NCBI GenBank assembly: GCA_965205225.1
Contig: CBDBFZ010000002.1
Span: 806,001 to 870,000 of the forward strand
Length of the DNA stretch: 64,000 bases
Reading direction: 5' to 3'
DNA from: Litorimonas sp965205225
Lineage (GTDB): Bacteria; Pseudomonadota; Alphaproteobacteria; Caulobacterales; Maricaulaceae
Each line of letters opens with the position of its first letter. The stretch's first letter is position 1. The position numbers and the translations under genes are program-made. Shown in pieces: positions 44,857 through 54,764 of the stretch. The notes under the pieces are model-generated. The model saw only the letters and a list, made by a program, of their open reading frames with translations, was not told the origin of the DNA and searched no databases.

Positions 44857-45349
44857 TAGGCGCTGACCTCAAACAACCCACTCATCTCCGGGTAATCTCA
44901 CCCCGCATAAATACGCCCAAAATCAAAGCTTGCAACTCAGAGCTGCATGAGTTCAGAACAATCAAATGACTCTACCAGAAAGTGGGAGGAAGTGGGGGCG
45001 CAGATCAATGCCTAAAACGCCCGACCAAAAACCTGAATCGTTTGGATTCCCTTGAGAGCTGATTCGTGATTCATTCTGTTTGGGAGGATGGTTCATGTCA
45101 GCACCTTCGCCAGAAGCAGTTCGGGCGCGGTTTCAGACGTTGATTGAAGAAGGGTTAAGCGGGCGCGCGGCAGCGTTGCGCCTGAACCTTTCACCGGACA
45201 CCGGAGCGCGTTGGGGCCTTTCGATCCAACGAACCGGACGTGCAAGGGCCGCGCGGCAAGGTCGCCCTCGTGGCAAGGGCAAGCTTGATACCCACCGGTC
45301 TTTTCTCGTCGAACTGATTGAACAGGACGGGGACATGACCGTGCCTGAA

Positions 45350-45377
45350 CTGGCCGGTGCGCTGGCCGGTGCGCTGG
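45350..45377. repeat. 12-bp tandem duplication in IS630 pseudogene
   Basis: CTGGCCGGTGCG occurs twice in a row followed by CTGG. In frame: it adds an AGAL-like tetrapeptide to the transposase. Confidence 0.9.
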
Positions 45378-45691
45378 CAGACGCGACCGGCGTTCAGGTG
45401 CACCTTGATGCGATTGGCCGGTTCCTGCGCAAACGCGGTTTTACATACAAAAAACGTTGGTCGCCACCAAGCGACGCCGCGCACGGGTAAGGAAACAACG
45501 CGACGACTGGTTCGCTCATCGCTTGCCAGCAATCTCAGCACAACCGGATCGGGTTGTTTTCATTGATGCGACTTCAGTTAAAACGAACCTGACCCGCCAG
45601 CGCGTGGCTGATCGCAGCGAGGAGAGCGGCTCGTTATGGATGCCCCTTTCGGGTCATGGGGAACACAGACCTTCATCGCCGGTTTGACGTC

Positions 45692-45711
45692 AGATGCCCT
45701 GAGATGCCCTG
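45692..45711. repeat. 10-bp tandem duplication causing a frameshift
   Basis: AGATGCCCTG at 45692-45701 is repeated exactly at 45702-45711. Removing one copy restores the IS630 frame from SDAL into IAPWVIKGAMDGEAF, so this duplication is a direct cause of inactivation. Confidence 0.92.
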
Positions 45712-46158
45712 ATCGCGCCGTGGGTCATCAAAGGCGCGATGGATGGCGAGGCCTTTGCGGCTTACATCGCACAGGTGCTGGTCCCTGAACTGGCACCGGG
45801 AATCGTCGTCATCCTAGACAACCTCGCCACGCACAAAACGCTGTCGCGGCCAAAACCATGCGCGATGCAGGTTACTGGTTTCTCTTCTTGCCCCCCTACA
45901 GCCCGGACTTGAACCCGATTGAGATGGCGTTCTCCGAACTCAAAGCGCATCTGCGAAGGATAGGTGCGCAAACCTTTACCGATATGTTCCACGCCCTCAC
46001 GGAAATCTGTGACCTCTTCTCGCCAGAAGGGTGCTGAAACTACAGCAAAGCTGCCGGATATGTCTCAGGTTAAAGGTCGAATGCTTTAACTCGTAAATAT
46101 CATCGAATTCGGATGAAAAAGTTATCAGCACGAAAGCAAAAGGTCGTACTGACATATC

Positions 46159-48096
46159 CTAAGCCCGGATCACCGCGTCCTGCTCCCGGCCCAGTGCCGC
46201 AAACACACGCGCAACAATCGCATCCGCATCCAGCCGCGCCTGCTGATACATCCGTTCCGGCGTATCCTGATCGATGAAAATATCCGGCAGAGTCATGGTA
46301 CGGACTTTGACGCCTGTATCGAGCGCGCCTGAGGCGGCCAGATCCTGCAGGCAGAACGCGCCAAAACCGCCCACTGACCCCTCTTCTATTGTAATCAGTA
46401 CCTCGTGATTGCGGGCCAGCTGATGAAGCAAATCACTATCGAGCGGCTTGGCAAAGCGGGCATCAGCGACCATGGTGGACAGGCCAAGCGCATCGAGCTT
46501 TTCTGCAGCGAGAAGCGCTTCGTCCAGACGCGTGCCGTAGGAAAAAATTGCAACCTGTGAACCGTCTCGCAGAACCCTGCCCTTACCGATCTCCAGCGGA
46601 TCTGGATTATCGGGAATCTCAATGCCGGTGGCCTCACCGCGCGCATAGCGGAAGCCAGTCGGACCGTCATCCCGTGCCACAGCCGTCGCAACCATGCGCG
46701 CCAGTTCGACTTCGTCAGCCGCCGCCATCAGCACCATGTTCGGCAGGCAGCCCAGATAGGCGATGTCGAATGCCCCCGCATGGGTCGGACCATCCGCCCC
46801 GACCAGTCCGGCCCGGTCCATCGCGAAGCGCACGGGCAGGTTCTGAATACAAATATCGTGGACGACTTGATCATAACCGCGCTGCAGGAAGGTCGAATAG
46901 ATCGCACAAAAGGGTTTGAATCCGTCCGCCGCGAGACCGCCTGCAAAGGTCACGGCATGCTGTTCGGCAATGCCGACATCGAACATGCGGTTTGGAAAGA
47001 CCTGCCCAAATTCCTTCATACCCGTCCCGCCCGGCATGGCCGCGGTAATGCCGATAATCTTGTCGTCCTTGCGCGCTTCGTTGATCAGGCTGTTGGCGAA
47101 GACTTTGGTGTAGGACGGTGCATTCGGGATCGATTTGCTCTGTTCGCCTGTGACGACGTTGAATTTTGACACGCCATGATATTTATCGGCGGAGTTCTCT
47201 GCAGGCGCGTATCCTTTGCCCTTCTCCGTCACCACATGGATCAGGACCGGCCCGGTTTTCATATCGCGAACATTTTCCAGCACGGGAATCAGCGCGTCGA
47301 GATCGTGACCATCTACAGGTCCGACATACTGGAAACCCAACTCTTCAAACCAGGTTCCGCCCATGAACATGCCGCGTGTATATTCTTCAGCCTTTTTCGC
47401 GGTATTCTTTATCGGGCGCGGTGCGTCCTTAACCAGCGCTTTCGCAGCCCCGCGCAGCGCCTGATACCCGCCTGAAGATACGGTGCGCGACAGCAGGTGG
47501 CTCATCGCCCCAACCGGCGGCGCAATCGACATGTCATTATCATTCAGGATGACGATCTGGCGGCTGTCCGACGCGCCCGCATTATTCATTGCCTCATAGG
47601 CCATGCCCGCCGTGATGGAGCCGTCGCCAATGATAGAGACCACATTATTGCTTCGGCCATCAAGATCCCGCGCGACCGCAAACCCCATTCCGGCGCTGAT
47701 CGACGTTGAACTGTGTGCCGCCCCGAACGGGTCATACTCGCTCTCGGCGCGTTTCGTGAAACCTGATAATCCGCCGCCCTTGCGCAGCGTCCGGATCCGG
47801 TTCCGTCGCCCCGTCAAAACCTTGTGCGGGTAGCATTGGTGGCCAACATCCCAGATCAACTTGTCATCCGGCGTGTCAAAGACGTGATGGATGGCGACAG
47901 TCAGTTCGACCACGCCCAGACCGGCGCCCAGATGCCCCCCCGTCACGGACACCGCATCGATAACTTCGGTCCGAACTTCATCTGCAAGCTGCTTGATCTG
48001 CTCGCGGGAGAAGTTGCGTGTGTCGGCGGGCACAGTTACAGTGTCCAGAAGAGGCGTTTCGACTATCAATTCAAATCCATTCGCGTCACAGGGCAC
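46159..48096 (-). CDS. dxs: 1-deoxy-D-xylulose-5-phosphate synthase
   Basis: 645 residues. Transketolase-like: GHLGAGLGVVELTVA, WDVGHQCYPHKVLTGR, TPP-Mg motif GDGSITAGMAYEAMNNA, EQHAVTFAGGLA and DRAGLVGADGPTHAGAF. Condenses pyruvate and GAP to DXP, first step of the MEP isoprenoid pathway. Last gene of the lepB-phosphatase-xseB-ispA-dxs operon, three bases after ispA. Confidence 0.96.
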   Translation of the reverse strand: MPCDANGFELIVETPLLDTVTVPADTRNFSREQIKQLADEVRTEVIDAVSVTGGHLGAGLGVVELTVAIHHVFDTPDDKLIWDVGHQCYPHKVLTGRRNRIRTLRKGGGLSGFTKRAESEYDPFGAAHSSTSISAGMGFAVARDLDGRSNNVVSIIGDGSITAGMAYEAMNNAGASDSRQIVILNDNDMSIAPPVGAMSHLLSRTVSSGGYQALRGAAKALVKDAPRPIKNTAKKAEEYTRGMFMGGTWFEELGFQYVGPVDGHDLDALIPVLENVRDMKTGPVLIHVVTEKGKGYAPAENSADKYHGVSKFNVVTGEQSKSIPNAPSYTKVFANSLINEARKDDKIIGITAAMPGGTGMKEFGQVFPNRMFDVGIAEQHAVTFAGGLAADGFKPFCAIYSTFLQRGYDQVVHDICIQNLPVRFAMDRAGLVGADGPTHAGAFDIAYLGCLPNMVLMAAADEVELARMVATAVARDDGPTGFRYARGEATGIEIPDNPDPLEIGKGRVLRDGSQVAIFSYGTRLDEALLAAEKLDALGLSTMVADARFAKPLDSDLLHQLARNHEVLITIEEGSVGGFGAFCLQDLAASGALDTGVKVRTMTLPDIFIDQDTPERMYQQARLDADAIVARVFAALGREQDAVIRA

Positions 48097-48099
48097 ATC

Positions 48100-49020
48100 C
48101 TAGTGACGACGCTCCAATACAAAATCCACAGCACCGATTAGCGTATGCGCTCTTTCCCCATATGGGGCAAGTGCGGCGCGCGCTGTGTCGCCAAGCTGCC
48201 TCGCCTTGTCTTTCGCTCCGTCCAGACCCAGCAAGGACACGAATGTGGCCTTACCAAAATCGGCATCCTTGCCGACTGCTTTTCCGATCAGATCAGCATC
48301 GCCTTCGACATCCAGAATATCGTCCTGAATTTGAAACGCTAACCCAAGAGCCGCCGCGTAGCGGTCGAGCGCGGCGAGGTGATGCGGCTGAGCCCCCGAG
48401 ATTAATCCACCGGCTTTCACAGCATAGCGGATCAGCGCACCCGTTTTCATGGCCTGCAGATCTGTAATCAGCGCCATATCACGTGCATTTTCCGCGACGG
48501 TGATGTCGATAACCTGTCCGCCAATCATGCCATTCACGCCAGACGCTCGCGCCAATTCCAAAACAAGCCGCGCCCTTATCGCCGAATCAGAGTGGACGTC
48601 CTCGCGCGCCATAAATTCGAAGGCGTGGGTGAGTAATCCGTCCCCGACCAGGACAGCCATCGCATCGCCGAACACTTTATGCGCGGTCGGTTTGCCGCGG
48701 CGCAGATCATCATCATCCATGCAGGGCAGATCGTCATGAACCAATGAATAAACATGCAGGCATTCCAGCGCGCAGCCGACGATCAGAGCCCGGTCTCTGA
48801 TAATGGCCGAATCGCCGCCCAGCATCCGAGCCGTTTCCATAACTAGGAAGGGCCGCATTCGCTTCCCCCCGCCAAGCGCCGCATAACGCATCGCTTCGGC
48901 AATGACGGCGTGAGGACCGATCGGGGCGGGCAGCCGCTTATCCAGCGCAGACTCCACCGCATCGGCAGCGCATTGCAGCCGATCAACAAAATCGGTCGGG
49001 GGCGACGTCCTGCCTATCAC
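48100..49020 (-). CDS. ispA: Farnesyl/geranyl diphosphate synthase (short-chain polyprenyl synthase)
   Basis: 306 residues from GTG 49020, which follows the xseB stop by one base; the longer frame lies entirely inside xseB. GGGKRMRPFL (about 53-62), first Asp-rich motif YSLVHDDLPCMDDDDLRRG and second DDILDVEGDADLIGK are clear. Makes GPP/FPP from IPP and DMAPP. Co-encoded with dxs and xseB, the classical alpha- and gammaproteobacterial arrangement. Confidence 0.92.
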   Translation of the reverse strand: MIGRTSPPTDFVDRLQCAADAVESALDKRLPAPIGPHAVIAEAMRYAALGGGKRMRPFLVMETARMLGGDSAIIRDRALIVGCALECLHVYSLVHDDLPCMDDDDLRRGKPTAHKVFGDAMAVLVGDGLLTHAFEFMAREDVHSDSAIRARLVLELARASGVNGMIGGQVIDITVAENARDMALITDLQAMKTGALIRYAVKAGGLISGAQPHHLAALDRYAAALGLAFQIQDDILDVEGDADLIGKAVGKDADFGKATFVSLLGLDGAKDKARQLGDTARAALAPYGERAHTLIGAVDFVLERRH

Positions 49021-49021
49021 C

Positions 49022-49261
49022 TCAGTCAGCGTCGAAGCCTTCCGTGCTCGCGCGACCGTCAGGCGCCAGAACAATTTTCTCGACTTTCAGCTGCGCGCTC
49101 TTGAGTTTGCCTTCGCAATGCGCCTTTAGCTTAGCCCCGCGCTGATAGATGGTGATGCTTTCTTCCAGCGGCGCATCTCCGGCTTCGAGCTGGCGTACAA
49201 TCGCTTCCAGCTCGGCCAGCGCGTCCTCAAAACTCAGGTTTTTGATTGGTGTGTCGCTCAC
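49022..49261 (-). CDS. xseB: Exodeoxyribonuclease VII small subunit
   Basis: 79 residues: SFEDALAELEAIVRQLEAGD then PLEESITIYQRGAKLKAHCE, the standard coiled-coil signature of XseB. Partners with XseA to degrade single-stranded DNA. Four-base ATGA overlap with the upstream phosphatase gene. Confidence 0.94.
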   Translation of the reverse strand: MSDTPIKNLSFEDALAELEAIVRQLEAGDAPLEESITIYQRGAKLKAHCEGKLKSAQLKVEKIVLAPDGRASTEGFDAD

Positions 49262-49878
49262 GCGGGGTCCTCTTGCGTTTGTGTGGGTCTAACCATGCAG
49301 CGACTGCTCCAATGCAGATCACCATTCTGGCTTTTACAGCGCCAGCCGCGCGCCATCAGACTGCCTTTGACCATGCGGTTAAACCATCCGTGACCCGAGA
49401 CATAGACGATTCTCCCGCCTGCGGCGTGATTTTCTAGGTATTCGCAGACGGCATCCACCCGGCTACGGGCTTCGGAATGGCTCTCCATTCCGTCACTATA
49501 ACCAATGAACCAGAAAATCCGCGCCACCGTACCCCAGCTTTTGGGCCGCATTTTCAGCGGGCCGAGCGGCGGCGATGGCAGCGCCGCTTCAACAAGCTCG
49601 TCCATCAGGTGATCGGGGTCGCGGCCTGCAGCAAGCATGGCACTTTCTGCGGCGCGCGGCAGCGGGCTTGAGACAATCACGTCCGCATTCTGCGCCCATT
49701 TGACAACTTTCCTGGGGGGCCGCTGTCCCGGCTTAATCCCGCCCTCATCATAGCGAATCCACCAATCGCGAAATTCGCGCCAAGTCAAACGTACCTTGCG
49801 CGACAGGGCAGGCTTACCATGCCGTACAAGGATGATTGTATCGGCCCTCTGCGTCTTTGCTGGCTTGGACGGCATCAT
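49258..49878 (-). CDS. Histidine phosphatase family protein
   Basis: About 206 residues from ATG 49878 (overlapping lepB by four bases). ILVRHGKPALSR carries the RHG catalytic motif; SSPLPRAAESA is the second Arg box and VYVSGHGWFNRM the second catalytic His. Phosphoglycerate-mutase-like fold; substrate unknown. Sits between lepB and xseB in an overlapping operon. Confidence 0.82.
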   Translation of the reverse strand: MMPSKPAKTQRADTIILVRHGKPALSRKVRLTWREFRDWWIRYDEGGIKPGQRPPRKVVKWAQNADVIVSSPLPRAAESAMLAAGRDPDHLMDELVEAALPSPPLGPLKMRPKSWGTVARIFWFIGYSDGMESHSEARSRVDAVCEYLENHAAGGRIVYVSGHGWFNRMVKGSLMARGWRCKSQNGDLHWSSRCMVRPTQTQEDPA

Positions 49879-50702
49879 AGCCGGGACGGTGCGCGGTTCA
49901 CATCCGGGCAACGCAAACCTTCCGTGCGATCACACCGGTTGAAAGAAAACATCAGGAAATCAGCCCGGCCAATCAGGTGATCGAGCGGAACAAAGCCTGG
50001 ACCGAAATCGCTCTCGCGCAGATCCTTTCCGAACGGATCCGTTCGGGTCAGACGTGAATCTGTCGACCGCTCACGATTATCGCCCATGAAAAAAAGGTGA
50101 CCCTGCGGGACGGCGAAAATATCGGTGTTGTCCAGAGGCGCTTTATCCGATTGCTCAAGGATGAAATGGGCCTCATCATCACCGGGGAGCGCTTCTGCAT
50201 AGAGCGACGCCCCCAGGATCGACCCGAATGTATCATGCACCCGGTAGAGCAGATCACCCTGCGGCTCACGCGGAACGGTCCCGCCATTAATGACCAGACG
50301 CCCGTTCACGACCTGAACTGTGTCGCTGGGCAATCCGATGGCGCGCTTGACCATCACTGTCCCATTATTGGGATTGCGAAACACGACGATATCACCACGA
50401 GACGGCAGCCGCGACAGGATCTTGCCGTCCGGCAGGGGAAGCCTGTGCAGACCCAGCGGTAGCGAATGCCGCGAGTAGCCATAGGCAAATTTGGACACAT
50501 AGATGTGGTCACCCACCTCCAATGTCGGCTGCATCGATTCTGACGGAATCTTATAGTGCCCCCAGACCAGCGTCATGATCGCAAGCATGAAAATGGACAG
50601 CTTGATGAAAAAACGCAGTTCTTCGACCAAGCGCGCGAAGAAACCCGTTGGTTTGACCCGGCTGACCGGGCCGGTTGCGATATGCTGGATCTTGCCTGAC
50701 AT
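49875..50702 (-). CDS. lepB: Signal peptidase I
   Basis: 275 residues from ATG 50702. Single N-terminal anchor (FIKLSIFMLAIMTLVWGH), box B IPSESMQPTLEVGD with nucleophile Ser56, box D VMVKRAIGLPSD with the general-base Lys, box E FMGDNRERSTDSR. Cleaves signal peptides at the inner membrane. First gene of the operon, 72 bases from divergent tsaC. Confidence 0.95.
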   Translation of the reverse strand: MSGKIQHIATGPVSRVKPTGFFARLVEELRFFIKLSIFMLAIMTLVWGHYKIPSESMQPTLEVGDHIYVSKFAYGYSRHSLPLGLHRLPLPDGKILSRLPSRGDIVVFRNPNNGTVMVKRAIGLPSDTVQVVNGRLVINGGTVPREPQGDLLYRVHDTFGSILGASLYAEALPGDDEAHFILEQSDKAPLDNTDIFAVPQGHLFFMGDNRERSTDSRLTRTDPFGKDLRESDFGPGFVPLDHLIGRADFLMFSFNRCDRTEGLRCPDVNRAPSRL

Positions 50703-50774
50703 GTTACCGCCAATGGCAAGGCCCGCTCGTGCTTTCAACTGTCAATACACAGCCCGGATTGGTAGTCAGGCGCC

Positions 50775-51710
50775 ATGGCAGCCCAGATTATGACCGCTGG
50801 CCCCAATGCTTATGCCCGCGCCGCAGATATTCTGCGGGCAGATGGCCTTGTCGCGCTCCCGACCGAGACCGTCTATGGTCTCGCCGGGGATGCGCGGTCG
50901 GATACCGCGATTGCCGCCATTTACTCCGCCAAGGGCCGACCGTCGAACAATCCGCTGATCACCCACGTTCTGAGTGGCAATCAGGCCAGTGACTATGCCC
51001 ATATCAGTGATCTGTCCCTCACACTCATGCGGCATTTCTGGCCGGGTCCGCTGACTGTGGTACTGCCGCGACGAAACAGCGAGCTGGCCCCGCGCGCAAC
51101 GGCTGGGCTTGCAACCATCGCGCTGCGCCGTCCAGACGCGCCCTGGATCAACGGCTTGCGTCAGGCAGGCTGGACCAGACCGCTGGTGATGCCAAGCGCC
51201 AATCTGTCCGGTCATGTCAGCCCGACTACCGCCCAGCATGTAATGGAAGACCTGGGCGACCGGATCAATCTGATTATTGATGGCGGCCCATGCAGAACAG
51301 GCGTCGAATCCACCGTTATTCGCGTGGAAGAAAGACGCATGGTCCTGTTACGCAGCGGCGCAATCGCCCGCGCCGATATCGAAATCATGACTGGACCCCT
51401 GGCCGATGCTGACCCCGCGGGACCTCTCACCTCCCCCGGCATGCTGGTCCGCCACTACGCGCCGGAGGCTACGCTCCGACTGAACGCGGTTGAGGCCCAG
51501 ACCGGGGAAATTCTGATTGGCTTTGGCCCAGACTTCTCTGAGCCGACCCTGTCCGCGATCGGCGATCTATCGGAAGCAGCCCGTACTCTTTACGCCATAA
51601 TCCGTGCCTCTGACGGACCCGGCCACAAACTGGCGATCGCTCCTATCCCCGAAACCGGTCTGGGCGCCACCATTAACGACCGCTTGCGCCGCGCGGCGCT
51701 GGGTCGTTAG
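50775..51710 (+). CDS. tsaC: L-threonylcarbamoyladenylate synthase (TsaC/Sua5)
   Basis: 311 residues, the long Sua5-type form with an extra C-terminal domain. YrdC core: GLVALPTETVYGLAGDA, KGRPSNNPLITHV, PSANLSGHVSPT and GVESTVIRV. The C-terminal part contains SPGMLVRHYAPEATLRL, the linker/Sua5 domain motif. Makes the donor for t6A37 on ANN-decoding tRNAs. Confidence 0.93.
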   Translation: MAAQIMTAGPNAYARAADILRADGLVALPTETVYGLAGDARSDTAIAAIYSAKGRPSNNPLITHVLSGNQASDYAHISDLSLTLMRHFWPGPLTVVLPRRNSELAPRATAGLATIALRRPDAPWINGLRQAGWTRPLVMPSANLSGHVSPTTAQHVMEDLGDRINLIIDGGPCRTGVESTVIRVEERRMVLLRSGAIARADIEIMTGPLADADPAGPLTSPGMLVRHYAPEATLRLNAVEAQTGEILIGFGPDFSEPTLSAIGDLSEAARTLYAIIRASDGPGHKLAIAPIPETGLGATINDRLRRAALGR

Positions 51711-51719
51711 AACCGGGTC

Positions 51720-53150
51720 GTGACACCGGATATGGATAACCCCGCAATTGCTGCTCTGAAAGCGGCGTTGCCGATCAAGGCTTGGACCCAGAACCCGGAT
51801 ATCATCGCCCCGCATCTCACTGAATGGCGCGATAAATATTTTGGGCAAACACCGGTCCTGTTGATGCCGGGCACGACGGATGAGGTTGCAACCGCTGTCA
51901 GAATCTGCGCCAAACACGGACTGCCGATCGTGCCACAAGGCGGCAATACTGGCCTTGTCGGCGGACAGACGCCGCAAGGCGAAGTGCTGCTATCGCTCAA
52001 ACGCATGACGCGGATCCGCAATGTCAATCCGATCGCCAATGCCCTGACCGTGGACGCAGGCGCAACGCTGCACACGGTTCATGAAGCCGCCGAAGCCGCT
52101 CAGCGCAAGTTTCCGATCACCCTGTCATCTCAAGGATCCTGCACGGTTGGCGGCGTGCTTTCGACCAATGCCGGTGGAAACCATGTTCTGAAATACGGAA
52201 CAAGCAAGGATCTGGTGTTCGGCGTCGAGGCCGTGCTGGCCGACGGTCAGGTCTTCAACGGACTGACCTCTCTGCGTAAGGACAATACGGGCTATGATCT
52301 GTCACGCCTGTTCCTCGGCGCCGAAGGTACGCTCGGCATTATCACGGCGGCGACACTGAAGCTCTTCCCCAAGCCAGAGCATATTATGCGCGTGATGATG
52401 GGGGTTGGTTCCGTCGAAGACGCTATCGCTTTGCTCACGCAGCTGCGCAGTCCAGCACTCGCCATGTTCGAAGTGATGCCGCAGATCGGATTCTGCGCCG
52501 TGGTCGACAATATCAACACGGCCCGCGATCCCTTCCTTGAGCCGCATCCCTGGTATGTGCTGGCCGATTTCGAGGTTGAGACAGCGCAGGCCGGTGAAGC
52601 CCTCGTGACGACGCACCTCGAAACCGCCATGACATCTGGCTTGGTTCGTGATGCTGTGCTGGGCCAGTCCGACATGCAATATCAGGCTCTTGGCTCCATT
52701 CGCGAGCATATGAGCGCCGGACAGAAGTTCCTCGGCGCATCGATCAAGCAGGACATTACGGTGCCCATCGACAGCATCTCTGAATTTTTCTCCCGGGCCG
52801 ATGCGGCCGTTGCCGCCATCATTCCGGGATGCCGTCCTGTCGGGTTTGGACATTTCGGAGATGGCAATATTCACTACAATATTACTCAGCCGGAGAACGA
52901 CGATTTGGCGGCCAACAGAGACGCGTTCCTTGCCCATTGGGACGCTGTGTCCGAGGCCGTCTTCGACATAGTCGACGCTCTTGGCGGATCAATCAGCGCC
53001 GAACATGGTATCGGCATCATGAAGCGCGATACGTTCGCCGCGCGCGCCGACCCGGTCAAAATGGCGCTGCTGCGCCGGGTCAAGATAGCGATGGACCCAG
53101 ATGGAATCATGAATCCGCGAGTTATGGTGCAATCTATCCCATCTATCTGA
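51720..53150 (+). CDS. FAD-linked 2-hydroxyacid dehydrogenase (D-2-hydroxyglutarate/GlcD-like)
   Basis: 476 residues. FAD-binding VPQGGNTGLVGGQTPQGE, SSQGSCTVGGVLSTNAGG and GYDLSRLFLGAEGTLGIIT; C-terminal cap with GHFGDGNIHYNI (metal His) and SAEHGIGIMKRD. Length and motifs fit D-2-hydroxyglutarate or D-lactate dehydrogenases rather than full GlcD, since no GlcEF follow. Nine bases after tsaC. Confidence 0.87.
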   Translation: MTPDMDNPAIAALKAALPIKAWTQNPDIIAPHLTEWRDKYFGQTPVLLMPGTTDEVATAVRICAKHGLPIVPQGGNTGLVGGQTPQGEVLLSLKRMTRIRNVNPIANALTVDAGATLHTVHEAAEAAQRKFPITLSSQGSCTVGGVLSTNAGGNHVLKYGTSKDLVFGVEAVLADGQVFNGLTSLRKDNTGYDLSRLFLGAEGTLGIITAATLKLFPKPEHIMRVMMGVGSVEDAIALLTQLRSPALAMFEVMPQIGFCAVVDNINTARDPFLEPHPWYVLADFEVETAQAGEALVTTHLETAMTSGLVRDAVLGQSDMQYQALGSIREHMSAGQKFLGASIKQDITVPIDSISEFFSRADAAVAAIIPGCRPVGFGHFGDGNIHYNITQPENDDLAANRDAFLAHWDAVSEAVFDIVDALGGSISAEHGIGIMKRDTFAARADPVKMALLRRVKIAMDPDGIMNPRVMVQSIPSI

Positions 53151-53218
53151 AAATAAGCCTGAATATCTGCCTAAAACCAGCCCTTATGCCACTATTCAAC
53201 CATAGTAAAATAATGGTC

Positions 53219-53254
53219 TCTATTTGAAGGACTGCGAGTAGCGTTTTAACAACC
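53219..53254 (+). pseudogene. IS1595 C-terminal remnant B, left piece
   Basis: TTTGAAGGACTGCGAGTAGC and the following bases match 32686-32716 except for a few changes; translated, YLKDCE, stop, RFNN. The right piece of the ancestral end continues at 54601 (ATAAAGCTATGGGCACAT-like). Interrupted by the IS5-family element; the internal 110 bp present in copy A are missing. Confidence 0.6.
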
Positions 53255-53496
53255 TAGACACCTCGAAGAACGGGGTTTTTGGGCCAGTATAGAGGCGAAT
53301 TTTATAGTCGGCTCTCAGGTCAGGCTTCATAGAGTGACGCATGCGTATCCACAGGCGTATTTTGGCATGATTTTGGCCCGCATAAGCGGGGGGATCCGGA
53401 TTTTGAACAGAATCAGGCTATGGGCTGTCGTCGCTCATGGAAAACGAGGCGGCGGAAGTTGTAGCTTAGCTTGGCCATGGTGATCCGGCCAGCGGC

Positions 53497-53528
53497 CCTG
53501 GCCGATTGAGCGCCTGGCCGATTGAGCG
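53497..53528. repeat. 16-bp exact tandem duplication in IS5 transposase
   Basis: CCTGGCCGATTGAGCG at 53497-53512 is repeated at 53513-53528, near the 3' end of the transposase, shifting the frame there. Confidence 0.92.
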
Positions 53529-54165
53529 GATCGTGATCGCCATCGGCCCTTTCTCATATCCGAAGACATGTTCAACACAGGCACGGATGGAGGAGCGGGT
53601 CGCATTGCCGCGCCGAATGTGCTTTGCCATCGGTTTACCGCGGGGCTTCTTTCGATGGATATTTGAACGATAGCCCTGCGCTTTCAGCCAGGCTTCGTTT
53701 CTGGCTGAGCGATAAGCTGTGTCCGCCCAAACAGACTTTGAGCTGTTGGTGGCATCCAGAACCGATGCCAGCTCGTGCCCATCATAGCGGGCCGCATGGG
53801 TACAGGTCTCTCCCCGGACAAAGCGCCATTTCCGGTCAATACTGATATGGTTCTTGTACCCAAAGTGAGGGATGGAAATGTCGACAAGGCCTGCGTCCTG
53901 TTCCCCTTCTGCGGTCTTTCGCGCCCTAGAATAGCTGACCACCGCTCGTGCGTCGGTGTCTTTCTGTGCGGCCCTGGCAGGATCGCCCGCGCCAGATAGC
54001 GGACGCGCTTTCACCCGCCCTGACCCGCTCTTTCTCCTCTTTCCTCATTCGTTGGCGCGGCGCTGACACCAAAGTGGCATCCACGATCTGACCTCCCGTG
54101 GGTTTGTAGCCGCGCTCGCAGAGTTGCTCTTCAGAAGCGGCAAACAGAGATTTGAAAGCACCAGA

Positions 54166-54195
54166 CTGGGTCAGCTTTTCCTGGGTCAGCTTTTC
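54166..54195. repeat. 15-bp exact tandem duplication in IS5 transposase
   Basis: CTGGGTCAGCTTTTC is present twice back to back; in the protein it duplicates EKLTQ, so it is in frame. Confidence 0.92.
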
Positions 54196-54764
54196 ACGCA
54201 ACAGCCAAATCGTCTTTTGGTCCGGGGTCGGTTCACCGATCTCAAACCTCAGAAACCGCAGCCAACTTAAACGATCCCGGATCAGAAATTCCATCCCTTC
54301 ATCACTCAGATTGTGCATCGACGCCAGAACAAGCACCTTGAACATCGTGACCGGATCATAGGGTGGCCGACCGCCCTTGGCGCGAACCCCATAACCAAGG
54401 GCTTCCATCAGAACAGTTCGGAAAGTCTCAAAGTCCACATGACGCTCCAGCGCTTCAAGCGGATCACCTGTCGCCGATAAGCGAGCAAGATGATCCGACA
54501 AGTCAAACAATCCAGGCGCGTGCATCATAAAATCCTCCCAAAACCAGCGAATCAGATCACACAACAAAATATATGGTTCTTAGAGGCCTCCAGGTGTCTA
54601 TAAAGCTATGGGCACATCACTCGGACATACTGAACCGCAGGATCCCGTTTTTGTAACCCTTCCATAATGGCTTCAATCTGATTTGCCCTACCCATTATTT
54701 CATCTTGAATTTCTGACTCTCTCAAGAACGCCTGTGCATCGTCGCGCTGCATAGACTCACCGGG

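Larger units (their letters stand above)
45095..46073 (+). pseudogene. IS630-family transposase, multiply frameshifted
   Basis: Start ATG 45095 with GGAGG upstream. Blocks in order through several frames: RGKGKLDTHRSFLVELIEQ, DAIGRFLRKRGFTYKK, RVVFIDATSVKTN (first Asp), GIVVILDNLATHK (second Asp) and FLPPYSPDLNPIEMAFSELK (Glu), then ICDLFSPEGC with TGA replacing Trp before NYSKAAGY. Frameshifts lie near 45460, 45690-45711 (a 10-bp duplication) and 45840. Recently dead, since the blocks remain crisp. Confidence 0.85.
53257..54598 (-). mobile_element. IS5-family insertion sequence, inactivated, with TA target duplication
   Basis: About 1,342 bp between TA dinucleotides (53255-53256 and 54599-54600). 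Ends share GACACCT and a related AAGAAC segment. The transposase (53466-54567, minus) is split by a frameshift near 53930-54010: first part MHAPGLFDLSDHLARLS, GGRPPYDPVTMFKVLVLAS and GQIVDATLVSAPRQR (first Asp); second part DTDARAVVSYSRARKT, SVWADTAYRSARNEAWL (Asp) and CVEHVFGYEKGPMAIT (Glu). Two exact tandem duplications (53497-53528 and 54166-54195) lie inside the gene. Confidence 0.85.
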
